Shown one piece after another: positions 54,606-63,943 of a stretch of 64,000 nucleotides of DNA. Numbering within the stretch: the stretch's first letter is position 1; each line of letters starts with the position of its first letter. The stretch is from assembly GCF_017301335.1 (NCBI RefSeq), contig NZ_CP071247.1, forward strand, positions 3,224,001-3,288,000, read 5' to 3'. The stretch comes from Marinobacter salinisoli. Lineage in GTDB: Bacteria > Pseudomonadota > Gammaproteobacteria > Pseudomonadales > Oleiphilaceae. The translations under genes were made by a program, and so were the position numbers. The notes beneath the pieces were generated by a model. The model saw only the letters and a list, made by a program, of their open reading frames with translations, did not search any database and was not told where the DNA came from.

Positions 54606-55652
54606 ATGACCACCGAAACACTGACAAGAATTCTGATTTGCGACGATTCCGCCTTCGCCAGAAAACAGATGGCCAGATCCCTTCCCGCTGGGCTCAACAC
54701 CCATGTTTTGTTTGCCGGCGATGGGGCTGAAGCACTTGAACTTCTGCGAGAAGAAAAAGCCGACCTGCTCTTTCTCGACCTGAATATGCCCAACATGGAC
54801 GGTTACGAAGTGCTGGAACGGGCCCAGTCAGAGGATCTTCCGGTTATCACGATTGTGGTATCCGGCGACATCCAGCCTGAGGCCAGACAAAGAGTGAGCA
54901 CATTGGGCGCGATTGGTTTCATCAAAAAACCAACAGATACCGAACTCGTGCAGAATTTGCTGCGCGAATACGGGCTTTACCCTCCCCAGTCGGATTTAAC
55001 CTGCAAGTTAGCTTCCGAAGACTGCATGACAGCAAGCGCAGCATCTCTGGCCAAAGACAGCGCGCTAACACTACCGGATTACCTGCAGGAGTTGGCGAAT
55101 GTCGCCATGGGACGCTCGACCGATCTGCTCGCCCGACTGCTGGATGTTTTCATCAAGCAGCCCATCCCGAAGGTCGGCTTCCTCGCCAACTCCGAACTGC
55201 AACAGGCGATTTCTGCCGCCAGAGACTCGGGAACGTACTCGACGGTTTGCCAGGGCTTCACCGGGGCCGGCCTGGCCGGAGAGGCCCTGCTGATCTTCTC
55301 GGACTCAAGCCTTGCGGAAATGGCTCAAATGCTCGATTACGAGTCGACGTCCAGCGATTCGGTGCGCACAGAGGTGCTGATGGACATGTCGAGCATCCTG
55401 TTTGGCGCCTTTCTGAAAGGCTTTGGCGACCAGCTGGATCTGAACATCGGACTGGGACGCCCCGCCGTGCTGGGCCACCAGCGTCAGGTTTCCGAGTTAC
55501 TGCAACACCATCGAACGCAGGACGAGCAACTGCTGTGCATTGAGATCGTCTACACACTCGAGGGCAAGAATATCCAGTGCGACATGCTGGTGCTGTTTAC
55601 CGAGGCCTCTTTAGCGGCCCTTGGCAGATACATCGAATATCTGGCGGACTAA
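54606..55652 (+). CDS. Response regulator with receiver and CheC-type phosphatase domain
   Basis: 348 residues. Receiver 1-125 with DD (13-14), phospho-acceptor Asp 58 and Lys 107/108. The C-terminal domain (about 155-345) is CheC/CheX-like. Its first phosphatase site reads D158-x3-E162-x2-N165 with Pro at 188, exactly the DxxxExxN-x22-P pattern. The second is degenerate (MDMSSILFGAF). CheC proteins remove phosphate from CheY-P; fusion to a receiver suggests a phosphorylation-controlled phosphatase. Followed three bases later by a diguanylate cyclase gene. Confidence 0.88.
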   Translation: MTTETLTRILICDDSAFARKQMARSLPAGLNTHVLFAGDGAEALELLREEKADLLFLDLNMPNMDGYEVLERAQSEDLPVITIVVSGDIQPEARQRVSTLGAIGFIKKPTDTELVQNLLREYGLYPPQSDLTCKLASEDCMTASAASLAKDSALTLPDYLQELANVAMGRSTDLLARLLDVFIKQPIPKVGFLANSELQQAISAARDSGTYSTVCQGFTGAGLAGEALLIFSDSSLAEMAQMLDYESTSSDSVRTEVLMDMSSILFGAFLKGFGDQLDLNIGLGRPAVLGHQRQVSELLQHHRTQDEQLLCIEIVYTLEGKNIQCDMLVLFTEASLAALGRYIEYLAD

Positions 55653-55655
55653 CCG

Positions 55656-56615
55656 ATGACCATACAAGAACACGACGCGCAATCCTTCCACTGGTTAGTC
55701 GACATGATGGAGTCGGTCGAAGTGGGGCTGGTCGTACTCGACCTGAATTTCAGGGTGCAGGCGTGGAATGGTTTTATGGAAAATCACAGCGGCATCACCG
55801 CCAGCCGTATCCGGGACCAAGTGCTGTTCGAATTATTCCCCGACATCCCCAAAGCCTGGCTTTGCCGGCGGGTGGAGGCCGTCGCGCAACTGAAGATGCG
55901 GGTCTTCACTTCCTGGGAGCAACGCCCTTACCTGTTCAAATTCCGGAACACGCGCCCGATCACCGGCACCGAAGAATTCATGTTCCAGAACCTCACCATC
56001 AGCCCCCTGGCAGAAGCGTCAGGACAGGTCGAAAAGGTGTGCCTGATGGTCTACGACGTGACAGACATTGCCAGCAGCAAGCGCGCGCTGGAGCACGCCA
56101 ACGACCAGCTGGCAAAGCTGAGTATGACAGACCGATTAACCGGCCTACTGAATCGAGGCACTTGGGAAAACCTGCTCGACACCGAATACGAGCGTTTCCG
56201 GCGATACGCCCACACGGCGTCGCTGGTGATGTTCGACATTGACCACTTCAAAACAGTGAATGACACCCACGGTCATCTCGCAGGCGACGAAGTCATAAAG
56301 CACACCGCCGCAACGATGAAGAGCCTGCTGAGGCAATCAGACATCGCCGGGCGCTACGGCGGTGAGGAGTTTGGCATCATCCTGCCTGAGACAGACGCCG
56401 CCGGAGCCCAGGTTATTTGTGAACGCCTCCGCGAAACCATCGAACACAGCATCGTGGAGACGAGTGCCGCCGACATCCGGTACACCATAAGCATTGGGAT
56501 CGCTGCGTCATCGACAACCCAGGAGAACTATATACAGTGGCTTCAACAAGCTGACGAAGCGCTTTATACGGCTAAAAAAAGTGGGCGAAACAAAGTCATC
56601 CTATCGGGACAATAA
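55656..56615 (+). CDS. PAS-GGDEF diguanylate cyclase
   Basis: 319 residues, no membrane helix. PAS domain 10-120 (MMESVEVGLVVLDLNFRVQAWN), helical linker, GGDEF domain 150-315 with GGEEF (235-239) and the I-site RQSD five residues before it. Expected to make c-di-GMP under product inhibition, responding to a small ligand or redox signal through the PAS domain. Its start is three bases after the REC-CheC stop, so the two are co-translated. Confidence 0.95.
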   Translation: MTIQEHDAQSFHWLVDMMESVEVGLVVLDLNFRVQAWNGFMENHSGITASRIRDQVLFELFPDIPKAWLCRRVEAVAQLKMRVFTSWEQRPYLFKFRNTRPITGTEEFMFQNLTISPLAEASGQVEKVCLMVYDVTDIASSKRALEHANDQLAKLSMTDRLTGLLNRGTWENLLDTEYERFRRYAHTASLVMFDIDHFKTVNDTHGHLAGDEVIKHTAATMKSLLRQSDIAGRYGGEEFGIILPETDAAGAQVICERLRETIEHSIVETSAADIRYTISIGIAASSTTQENYIQWLQQADEALYTAKKSGRNKVILSGQ

Positions 56616-56644
56616 AAAAGCCCGGCGAACTGCCGGGCTTTTTT
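56615..56644. terminator. Bidirectional terminator between the GGDEF gene and the MvaT-like gene
   Basis: Stem AAAAAGCCCGGC with its complement and a 5-base loop, A-run on one side and T-run on the other, between two convergent genes. Confidence 0.9.
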
Positions 56645-56666
56645 TGATGCTCAGTTACTGGCCAGA

Positions 56667-57032
56667 TTAATCCTGCTGCCAGCCCTGCACCGCTTCCTTG
56701 CCGTATTTTTCCCGCCACGCGTTCAGGGTCTTGTGGTTACCACCGCGGGTTTTAACCACTTCGCCAGTATGCGGGTTCTTATACGTTTTCATAGGACGCT
56801 TCGCGCGGCCAGCCGGTGCTTCTACTTTTGCACCAGCCAAAGAAGGATCAATCGCGGAAAGAATCTGCAGCACGTCCTTCGGTGACTTGTCATATTCGTC
56901 CATCAAGTCACGTACTTTATTCTCAAATTCCAGCTCACTCTTCAGAGACTGATCTTCTTCCAGCTTTTCCAACTCTAAAGCCAGCTTTTCCATAAGCTGC
57001 TTCTTTTGGTAATAATCATTGATTTTTGCCAT
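56667..57032 (-). CDS. MvaT/MvaU-family H-NS-like nucleoid protein
   Basis: 121 residues. N-terminal 1-60 is a coiled coil for oligomerisation (YYQKKQLMEKLALELEKLEE). The C-terminal 75-121 is the MvaT DNA-binding domain: PMKTYKNPHTGEVVKTRGGNHKTLNAWREKYG. Binds and silences AT-rich, usually foreign, DNA in Pseudomonadales. It lies at the border between GC-rich core genes and the more AT-rich polysaccharide region that begins at 57 kb. Upstream 57033-57181 is a 149-base AT-rich spacer with long A/T runs. Confidence 0.93.
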   Translation of the reverse strand: MAKINDYYQKKQLMEKLALELEKLEEDQSLKSELEFENKVRDLMDEYDKSPKDVLQILSAIDPSLAGAKVEAPAGRAKRPMKTYKNPHTGEVVKTRGGNHKTLNAWREKYGKEAVQGWQQD

Positions 57033-57181
57033 GAAGCTAAAGCCCTTTAAATAACAGCATAAAATATTGACCTGAGGTCGGTAACAATAATAGTAAAATA
57101 AAAAAAAGTAATCAAAACAATTATTGGCAAGAAAATAAAAAAGACAAAAATATAGCCCAGTTTTAGCGCCGGAACAGAGTT

Positions 57182-58444
57182 TTACAACCTCAAATCAGAA
57201 TCACCAATAGGCAGAACACCCTTCAGATCAAACAGAACACCATCTGGCTTGAGGTATTTCCGCAACTCTCCGGAACCATTTTCCAAGTACTCTTTGTGGG
57301 GAACAGCCAAAAGAACCGCATCATAGTTTTTTTCACCAGGTGCTTCGTGGAACGAAATGCCATACTCCTCCTCAGCCTCGCCACTGTCTGCCCAGCAATC
57401 TACAACATCAACAACACAGCCAAAGTCCTCAAGCTCGCGAATTACATCAATTACCCTGGTATTTCGAAGGTCCGGACAATTTTCTTTGAAGGTAAAGCCC
57501 ATCACCAACACCGTAGACTGGGCCACCTTATGGTTTGTTTTGATCATCGCTTTGACAAGCTCAGACGCTACATAAGGCCCCATATTGTCATTTACTCGTC
57601 GACCAGCAAGAATGATTTCCGGGTGATAACCAATCGCCTGAGCTTTGTGAGTCAAGTAATACGGGTCAACGCCAATGCAATGCCCCCCAACCAAGCCCGG
57701 CTTGAACGGAAGGAAATTCCACTTGGTGGCTGCAGCAGCGAGCACTTCATGAGTATCAATCTTAAGCCGCGAAAAGATCATTGAGAGCTCATTCATCAGC
57801 GCAATGTTCAAATCCCGCTGGGTGTTTTCAATTACTTTCGCGGCTTCGGCAACTCTTATTGAACTGGCTTTGTGGGTTCCCGCAATGACAATCTCTGCGT
57901 ATAGCGAATCCACCTCATCCGCTACCTTTGGTGTCGAGCCAGACGTGACCTTCTTAATGCTGTCTACCCGGTGTTCTTTATCCCCGGGATTGATACGCTC
58001 CGGACTATAACCCGCGAAAAAATCCGCGTTGAAAACTAACCCAGAGGTTCGCTCTAGAATAGGAACACAAACTTCTTCGGTTGCCCCCGGGTAAACAGTG
58101 GATTCATAGACCACAATATCGCCTGGTTTCAAAACTGCCCCAACCGTTTCACTGGCTTTAATCAGGGGCATTAGGTCCGGGGTCTTAAATTCATCAATAG
58201 GGGTGGGGACGGTGACTATATAAATCTGACAATCGGAGAGGTGTTCTAGAGAATCGGCAAACGTTAGGCCAATGGCAGCAGTCAGTTCCTCGCTGGAGAC
58301 CTCCCGGGTATAATCCAGCCCGTCTCTAAGTTCGGCAATTCTTCGGCTATTGATATCAAACCCTACAACGCTCCTCTTCCCACCAAAGGCGACGGCGAGA
58401 GGAAGACCAACATAACCCAGACCAATAACGGCTATTTTTTTCAT
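57182..58444 (-). CDS. UDP-N-acetylhexosamine dehydrogenase (TviB/WbpO-type nucleotide sugar dehydrogenase)
   Basis: 420 residues. NAD-binding [14 protein letters not shown] at 8-21, the family motif [15 protein letters not shown] at 145-159, and the catalytic Cys 256 in [11 protein letters not shown]. The size and [11 protein letters not shown] resemble the TviB/VipA and WbpO group that oxidise UDP-GlcNAc or UDP-GalNAc to the uronic acid, rather than UDP-glucose dehydrogenase. Supplies a uronic acid for O-antigen or capsule. 165 bases separate it from the permease gene that follows upstream. Confidence 0.9.
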   Translation of the reverse strand: MKKIAVIGLGYVGLPLAVAFGGKRSVVGFDINSRRIAELRDGLDYTREVSSEELTAAIGLTFADSLEHLSDCQIYIVTVPTPIDEFKTPDLMPLIKASETVGAVLKPGDIVVYESTVYPGATEEVCVPILERTSGLVFNADFFAGYSPERINPGDKEHRVDSIKKVTSGSTPKVADEVDSLYAEIVIAGTHKASSIRVAEAAKVIENTQRDLNIALMNELSMIFSRLKIDTHEVLAAAATKWNFLPFKPGLVGGHCIGVDPYYLTHKAQAIGYHPEIILAGRRVNDNMGPYVASELVKAMIKTNHKVAQSTVLVMGFTFKENCPDLRNTRVIDVIRELEDFGCVVDVVDCWADSGEAEEEYGISFHEAPGEKNYDAVLLAVPHKEYLENGSGELRKYLKPDGVLFDLKGVLPIGDSDLRL

Positions 58445-58609
58445 CCCAAATTCCCTTTAACACAGAAACACCCTGTTCAATCCTTTTCACATCACACAAC
58501 CACGAAATGGCTTACTCCACGGATAAATCAATAATAGCCAACATCCTTAACCAACGCGCATCAAACGACACACAAACCCAAGACTCTTGAGAAATTCGCT
58601 ATCCCCACC

Positions 58610-60379
58610 TTACAGCTCCCAAACAAAAGGGATTAGAAGCACGGCCGTTAGCCCCACGACCACGCTCAGCGGCAAACCAATTCGTACATAGTCGCTGAAC
58701 TTGTATCGACCTGGGCCGTAAACCATCAGATTCGTCTGGTATCCCAGTGGCGTGATAAAGCTCGCCGACGCAGCAAACATAACGGCAACGGCAAAAGGCA
58801 GAAAATTCACGCCGAGCTGTTCAGACAGCGCCAGTGCAATGGGAAACATCAACACAGCAGCCGCATTGTTGGTTATCACTTCAGTGAAGACGGCGGTTAA
58901 TACGTAAACGACAACCAAGCCCAGCCAAGGCGAGTAACCATCCCCATCACCCAGCAGGCCTCTTGCTATTGCCTCAGCTGCCCCAGTCTCCGACATTGCA
59001 TTTCCCAGGGCAAATGAGGCTGCGATCACGACCAGAACCGGCAAATCGACACTGCGCCTGGCCCGGCTTGCCGTAATGCATCCAGAGGCCACCATTGCTC
59101 CTGAAGCAAGAAACGAAGCCTCGAGAATACTCAGTACTCCAAACGCACTGAGTAAAACCATACCCAACAAAATGAGAAGGGCCCGAGGCGCCTTTGTGAA
59201 GTCTGGTGGCGTTGAGTCATTCAACTCGCTGACCAACAAAAAGTCCCGGCGAAAACGGTACTGCTCGGCAAACTCCTGGCTGGCCTCAAGCAAGAGCGTA
59301 TCGCCCATCTTGAACTGGATGTCCCCAAGCTTGCCCTCAACCCGATTACCCCCTCGAGAGATCGAGAGAATAACTGCATTAAAACGGGTGCGGAACCTGC
59401 TATCCCTTACGGTTTTGCCTAGCGCGGGAAATTCCTGACCAAGAACCACCTCCACCAGGCACCGCTGATGGTTTTGAATATCGAGCTTGTGAATGCTGCC
59501 GCTAGCGGGACGCAAGCCCTGAATTCGACGCAACTCACTTGCACATTCAGGCGCACCGACAAAATAGAGTTTGTCACCTGCCTGCAATACCCTTTCCGGC
59601 TCAACTGCTGTAATGAGCCGCCCGTGGCGTTCTATCTCGGTCAAATAGCCGTAGGTCAGGGCTCGCAAACCGGCCTCGACGATCGATTTTCCTACCAGAG
59701 GACCGGAATCGATCACTTCGACCTCTACCCCGTACTCTCTGACAGCTTCCAGCTCCTCATTGAGCCCGCCGCGATCCGGTAGCAAACGCGGGCCAAGCAT
59801 TATCAGGAAAATGCCACCAACCACCAGGAGTGGCACGCCCACCCAGGCCAACTCGAAGAGCCCCAAATGGATGCCCACGCGACTCTGCAACATGCCATCG
59901 ACCACCAAATTAGTGCTGGTACCGATAAGCGTGCAAGTACCGCCGAGGATGGCGGCGTAACTGAGAGGAAGAAGAAGTTTCGAGGTGGGAATTCGAAGTC
60001 GTCGCGCCCAATCCTGAATCGCCGGGATGAACATTGCCACGACCGCCGTATTGTTCATAAAGGCACTGAGCATTCCGGTGGGAAAAATCATGCGCGATAG
60101 TGCCCCTCTGACCGCTTTGGGGTGCCCAAGCAACATACGCGCAATCCACTGAACAGCCCCCGTTTCTTTCAGGCCAGACGCCACGATGTACAGGGTAGCT
60201 ATGGTGATGACACCGGGATTGGCAAAACCAGACAGGGCAGATGCCGGGGGGAGAACACCAAAGACCAGGAGCACTGTGAGCGCAGCCATCAGCGCCAGAT
60301 CTGCGGCGATGCGGGTGAATACCAGAGTAGCGAGAACTGCCCCCAGCACGATCAGCGTGAAAATGGCATCCCATTCCAT
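58610..60379 (-). CDS. SLC13/DASS-type permease with two TrkA-C domains (likely sulfate transporter)
   Basis: 589 residues. Helices in the first ~190 and last ~210 residues flank two RCK_C (TrkA-C) domains in the middle (about 205-385; VEVIDSGPLVGKSIVEAGLRALTYGYLTEIERHG and VVLGQEFPALGKTVRDSRFRTRFN). This layout is common to bacterial SLC13 proteins, several of which carry sulfate. The adjacent cysC gene, only ten bases away on the same strand, makes sulfate the best guess. No experiment can be cited for this gene. Confidence 0.85.
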   Translation of the reverse strand: MEWDAIFTLIVLGAVLATLVFTRIAADLALMAALTVLLVFGVLPPASALSGFANPGVITIATLYIVASGLKETGAVQWIARMLLGHPKAVRGALSRMIFPTGMLSAFMNNTAVVAMFIPAIQDWARRLRIPTSKLLLPLSYAAILGGTCTLIGTSTNLVVDGMLQSRVGIHLGLFELAWVGVPLLVVGGIFLIMLGPRLLPDRGGLNEELEAVREYGVEVEVIDSGPLVGKSIVEAGLRALTYGYLTEIERHGRLITAVEPERVLQAGDKLYFVGAPECASELRRIQGLRPASGSIHKLDIQNHQRCLVEVVLGQEFPALGKTVRDSRFRTRFNAVILSISRGGNRVEGKLGDIQFKMGDTLLLEASQEFAEQYRFRRDFLLVSELNDSTPPDFTKAPRALLILLGMVLLSAFGVLSILEASFLASGAMVASGCITASRARRSVDLPVLVVIAASFALGNAMSETGAAEAIARGLLGDGDGYSPWLGLVVVYVLTAVFTEVITNNAAAVLMFPIALALSEQLGVNFLPFAVAVMFAASASFITPLGYQTNLMVYGPGRYKFSDYVRIGLPLSVVVGLTAVLLIPFVWEL

Positions 60380-60389
60380 AGAAAGCCCC

Positions 60390-60998
60390 TCAGGCCTTCA
60401 CATCAAGGATCAGTTTCCGACTATGCAAGTAGCTTATAAGGCGCTCTGCACACTCGTCCACGCTGAGCCTGGAAGTATCGAGCGTGATTTCAGCGCGCAT
60501 CGGCGCTTCATAAGGCGAGTCAATGCCGGTAAAGTCCTTCACCACGCCCGCCCGTGCCTTTTGATAGAGTCCCTTGGGGTCACGCTCTTCACAGGTTTCC
60601 AGGGGCGTGTTCATAAAGACTTCAATGAACTCGCCAGCAGGAAAGAGGTTCCTCACCATTCGCCGATCACTGGCAAAAGGCGAAATAAAGGCGCTCAGAA
60701 CAATCAGGCCGGCATCTGCGAACAATTTACTGACCTCGCCAATCCTGCGAATATTCTCGACGCGATCGTCATCCGAAAAACCCAAGTCACCATTAAGACC
60801 GTGCCGAACGTTATCCCCATCCAAGAGAAAGGTATGGTAACCACGCTGGTACAGCGCCACATCAAGCGCGTTGGCCACTGTGGACTTTCCAGAACCACTC
60901 AGGCCTGTAAACCATAGTAAGCAGGGACGTTGATTCTTCGAGGCGGCACGCTCGGCCCGGGAAACTTTATGCTCGTGCCATACGATATTATTGGCCAA
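60390..60998 (-). CDS. cysC: Adenylylsulfate kinase CysC
   Basis: 202 residues. P-loop GLSGSGKST at 32-40, then [21 protein letters not shown] and SPFASDRR as in CysC. It phosphorylates adenylyl sulfate to PAPS, either for assimilation or for sulfotransferases. Its neighbours are a probable sulfate permease and nucleotide-sugar genes, not cysH or cysI, so supply of PAPS for sulfation of a surface polysaccharide is plausible. No sulfotransferase is visible in the window. Translated ten bases before the permease gene. Confidence 0.95.
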   Translation of the reverse strand: MANNIVWHEHKVSRAERAASKNQRPCLLWFTGLSGSGKSTVANALDVALYQRGYHTFLLDGDNVRHGLNGDLGFSDDDRVENIRRIGEVSKLFADAGLIVLSAFISPFASDRRMVRNLFPAGEFIEVFMNTPLETCEERDPKGLYQKARAGVVKDFTGIDSPYEAPMRAEITLDTSRLSVDECAERLISYLHSRKLILDVKA

Positions 60999-61342
60999 CC
61001 TGGATATCCTTATCTTGTCTAGAAAACTACAGTCTAGGTTTTACCAAATCCATTTCAAATAATAACCTAGCCCCAAAACTCCGACATCTTTCTGGTAACA
61101 GTTCCCAGCTGCTTAGCAGGCAACGAATTAACCGGCAGCCGCTTTTCGGCCTCCACCGGTCGGAAACTGCCTCCCCAGTTCATCCGATCCGGTACGATTA
61201 CTCAAAGGCGCGCGAATCCTTACCAAATACGTGCCGACTCTCGCCAAGTGGCACAACTGAATAAACCTCCGGGTTTAACAGCACAAGCCATTAAAGACCG
61301 TTTGATCCCATCAATTCCTGCAGGTTAAATCATAAAAAGAAA
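60999..61342. other. Intergenic region upstream of cysC
   Basis: About 400 bases (60999-61400) between cysC and the epimerase gene on the same strand. Apart from the terminator at 61343-61360 no ORF with a ribosome-binding site or recognisable RNA was found; it should hold the cysC promoter. Confidence 0.45.
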
Positions 61343-61360
61343 AGCCGCCATACAGCGGCT
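61343..61360 (-). terminator. Terminator of the WbpM/CapD-type gene
   Basis: AGCCGC/GCGGCT stem with a 6-base loop, followed on the minus strand by TTTCTTTTT, 40 bases after the stop. Confidence 0.75.
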
Positions 61361-61400
61361 ATCTGGATAAAGCTGCCAAGCTCTTTAGTAGGCGGATAGC

Positions 61401-63326
61401 TCACCGTAAGTTCAGAACCGATGGCGGCTTGGCCTCTGGCTCCGCTCCATGGCACCAAACTAAATCTGCGACATCTCCATTTGGTGCAAAACCGGTCGGC
61501 GCTTCACGCAACAGCGATGCGATCTTATCACAATCAAATTCCTGACTTGCTCGCATCAGCTGATCCAACACCCGTTCAAGCTCATTCCAAGATAGGGAGA
61601 CTTCCCGAGCCTTCATAATCCTCGGATGAGCGGTACCCTGAGGATCATCACCGATGAGTAGCTCCTCATAGAGCTTTTCACCAGGGCGCAATCCACTAAA
61701 TACGATTTCGATATCACCGTCCGGCTTTTCTTCGGTTTTCTCAGTAAGCCCCATAAGATGAACCATCTTTCGGGCCAGATCGGCTATCTTTACCGGCTCG
61801 CCCATATCCAATACAAAAACCTCGCCACCCTGTCCCATGCTGCCAGCCTGAAGTACTAACTGACTGGCCTCTGGAATGGTCATAAAATAGCGGATAATAT
61901 CCGGATGAGTCACCGTCACGGGCCCACCATCTCGAATCTGATCACGGAACAGCGGGACCACAGAGCCAGAAGACCCCAGTACATTACCGAACCGAACCAT
62001 GGAAAACACCGTCTTCGACTGTCGCTCAGCCAGAGCCTGAAGCACCAGTTCCGCCATGCGCTTACTGGCACCCATCACATTCGTAGGACGCACGGCTTTG
62101 TCTGTCGAAATCAGAACAAAGCGCTCCACACCGCATTCGATAGCAGCTTCCGCAACACGCTGGGTTCCGAAAACGTTATTCTGAACCCCCTCAATCACGT
62201 TATGCTCTACCAGTGGCACATGTTTATAGGCAGCAGCATGATAAACGGCCTGAATACCAAAACTTCGCATAATCGCTTCGCAGCGCCGGCGGTGAATAAC
62301 ACTCCCTAGCAGCGCCTGTATTTCAACACCGAGATTCTCCAGCCGGTTCAGGGTCTGCAACTCACGCTCAATGGCATAGAGCGAAAACTCCGATTGTTCA
62401 AACAAAACCAGCCTTGAAGGACGATGACGGATAATCTGCCGGCAAAGCTCCGAGCCGATAGAGCCCCCGGCGCCCGTGACCATCACAGCCTTACCATACA
62501 GCCCCGCAGCCACCTGGGCGTTATCCGGTTTTACCGGATCACGCCCTAGCAGATCCTCGATTTCAAGATCCCTGATATCATTGATGCGGGCCTGTCCAGC
62601 AATCAACTCTGACATGTTTGGCACGGTCTGAACCGGTATTGAAAGCGGCTCCAGCCTCTTGAGCAAACGTTTCCGATCAATCCCCGAGTCCTGATCCAGT
62701 GCCAACAACAATCTCTTGACGCTATGCTCACGAATCACCCGTTCAATGTGGCTGATGTCATAGACGGGAATGCCGTTGATAAGGGCGCGATGGTTAGATT
62801 TGAGAAGGGTTATGAAAGCCGCAGGGTGGTACTCCATTCCCCGCGCCAAAGCACGAGCGAGCTCAATGCCGGTTTCCCCTGCTCCGATAATCGCGACAAA
62901 CTGTTTGTTATGGCGCCTCGGGCGATTGACCAGTATTCGAACGCCCATACGCGTGCCACTAACAAAAATGAATGCTAGAGCACTATAAATGAACGGCACT
63001 GAGCGAGGAACCAATACCTCCAGCCAATAGCCCAGAAGAATCAGGGTAATTGCAGAGATAACGACACCGTAGATAACCGTGAGGAACGCACGGTCACTTA
63101 GGTATCGAACAACTGCACGGTACAACCCCAGCCTGACAAACGCTGCGATAGTGACAACCACTGTCAGTCCAGAAACAACCAACTGCTCGGAATCTGGAAT
63201 CCAGAATTGCTGATCAAAACGTAACGAAAATGCCGCCCACAGCGCAAAAAACAGAGCCACCACATCGGCAGCGACAGAAACCAAACGTTTGTGAAATCGT
63301 GATAGATCAAGAAATTTATTGAACAT
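61401..63326 (-). CDS. Polysaccharide nucleotide-sugar 4,6-dehydratase/epimerase (WbpM/PglF/CapD-type)
   Basis: 641 residues. Four membrane helices in the first ~125, a first Rossmann region (about 140-215, VAIIGAGETGIELARAL) and the main SDR domain from ~280 (VTGAGGSIGSELCRQI). Asp-Lys of the dehydratase motif is seen in ISTDKAVRPTNVMGASK, the form typical of membrane 4,6-dehydratases that make UDP-4-keto-6-deoxy-GlcNAc. Ends near the decayed sequences at 63.4-63.9 kb. First step for O-antigen or capsule sugars such as QuiNAc or FucNAc. Confidence 0.93.
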   Translation of the reverse strand: MFNKFLDLSRFHKRLVSVAADVVALFFALWAAFSLRFDQQFWIPDSEQLVVSGLTVVVTIAAFVRLGLYRAVVRYLSDRAFLTVIYGVVISAITLILLGYWLEVLVPRSVPFIYSALAFIFVSGTRMGVRILVNRPRRHNKQFVAIIGAGETGIELARALARGMEYHPAAFITLLKSNHRALINGIPVYDISHIERVIREHSVKRLLLALDQDSGIDRKRLLKRLEPLSIPVQTVPNMSELIAGQARINDIRDLEIEDLLGRDPVKPDNAQVAAGLYGKAVMVTGAGGSIGSELCRQIIRHRPSRLVLFEQSEFSLYAIERELQTLNRLENLGVEIQALLGSVIHRRRCEAIMRSFGIQAVYHAAAYKHVPLVEHNVIEGVQNNVFGTQRVAEAAIECGVERFVLISTDKAVRPTNVMGASKRMAELVLQALAERQSKTVFSMVRFGNVLGSSGSVVPLFRDQIRDGGPVTVTHPDIIRYFMTIPEASQLVLQAGSMGQGGEVFVLDMGEPVKIADLARKMVHLMGLTEKTEEKPDGDIEIVFSGLRPGEKLYEELLIGDDPQGTAHPRIMKAREVSLSWNELERVLDQLMRASQEFDCDKIASLLREAPTGFAPNGDVADLVWCHGAEPEAKPPSVLNLR

Positions 63327-63359
63327 TATTTCCCTTTACCAACTTATAGACTGCGGCAC

Positions 63360-63390
63360 ACTGTAGTGGCCAACTAATCCCGGACAGTGT
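63360..63390. repeat. Possible IS3-family terminal inverted repeat
   Basis: The plus strand reads CTGTAGTGGCCAACTAATCC then CGGACAGTGTT, which has the look of an IS3-group end. It lies just beyond the truncated orfA fragment on the side where the element would end. Only one end is identifiable. Confidence 0.35.
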
Positions 63391-63429
63391 TTTAAGGCTT
63401 TCCTCAGCCTAAACAGGCGAAATGAAGCC

Positions 63430-63564
63430 GTAATTAGCTTTCCAGTTGTAGTAGCTCGCGTCGGAGATACCTTACTCTCGACACACTTCCTTGACCAGTC
63501 GGCCGCCCCAGACCTACTTCAGGATCTTGACGATCGGTGACTCGCTGAACCGTGATTTCTTCAT
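63430..63564 (-). pseudogene. IS3-family transposase orfA, N-terminal remnant
   Basis: Translation from the ATG at 63564 gives MKKSRFSESPIVKILK, stop, VWGGRLVKEVCRE, stop, GISDASYYNWKANYG. This is the start of an IS3-type OrfA (helix-turn-helix, usual form SxSQIVxILK...GISxATYYNWKAKYGG) with two in-frame stops. No orfB follows, so only a fragment remains. Its insertion probably disrupted the adjacent ugd. Confidence 0.8.
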
Positions 63565-63643
63565 GCTTGTCTCAGTTTGCCTTATCGTAGGCAGGAGAAC
63601 TCCAATGATGCATGCACCGATTTTTGGGGATGGTTACAAACTT

Positions 63644-63943
63644 CACGCTTTTAATAATTAAGAAATTGGACTGCGGGTCGTGGTCAGTTGGCGTGGCGAC
63701 CACCACAAAGTCTCTGCTCCGATAGGCCAGCTATTTGTCCAGCATGGCGTTAAAGTTCAGCGCTCTATTGGCCCGAAAACTGGAAGCTCCCGCATCAATA
63801 ATCGGACTTTTACGGTTGTTCAGAAGCTCAACCTTCTCCGAATCAATATCCAAAACAAATACCTGGTCATGCTGTGCCAACGCCATGGTATTGGAAGGAT
63901 TAATATAGCCGGCACCGGTGATGGCGATTTTCGTGATGCTCAT
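63644..63943 (-). pseudogene. ugd: UDP-glucose 6-dehydrogenase, broken N-terminal fragment
   Basis: The frame from the ATG at 63943 reads like Ugd: KIAITGAGY, AQHDQVFVLDIDSEKVELLNN, SPIIDAG, ANRALNFNAMLDK, then a TAG where Ugd has a Glu codon (LDK-E-LAY), then LAYRSRDFVVVATPTDHDPQSN. Homology ends near 63644, close to an IS3 remnant. The catalytic Cys and C-terminal domain are missing. GAGY followed by INPSN also departs from the usual GYVGLSN. Clearly non-functional. Confidence 0.85.
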
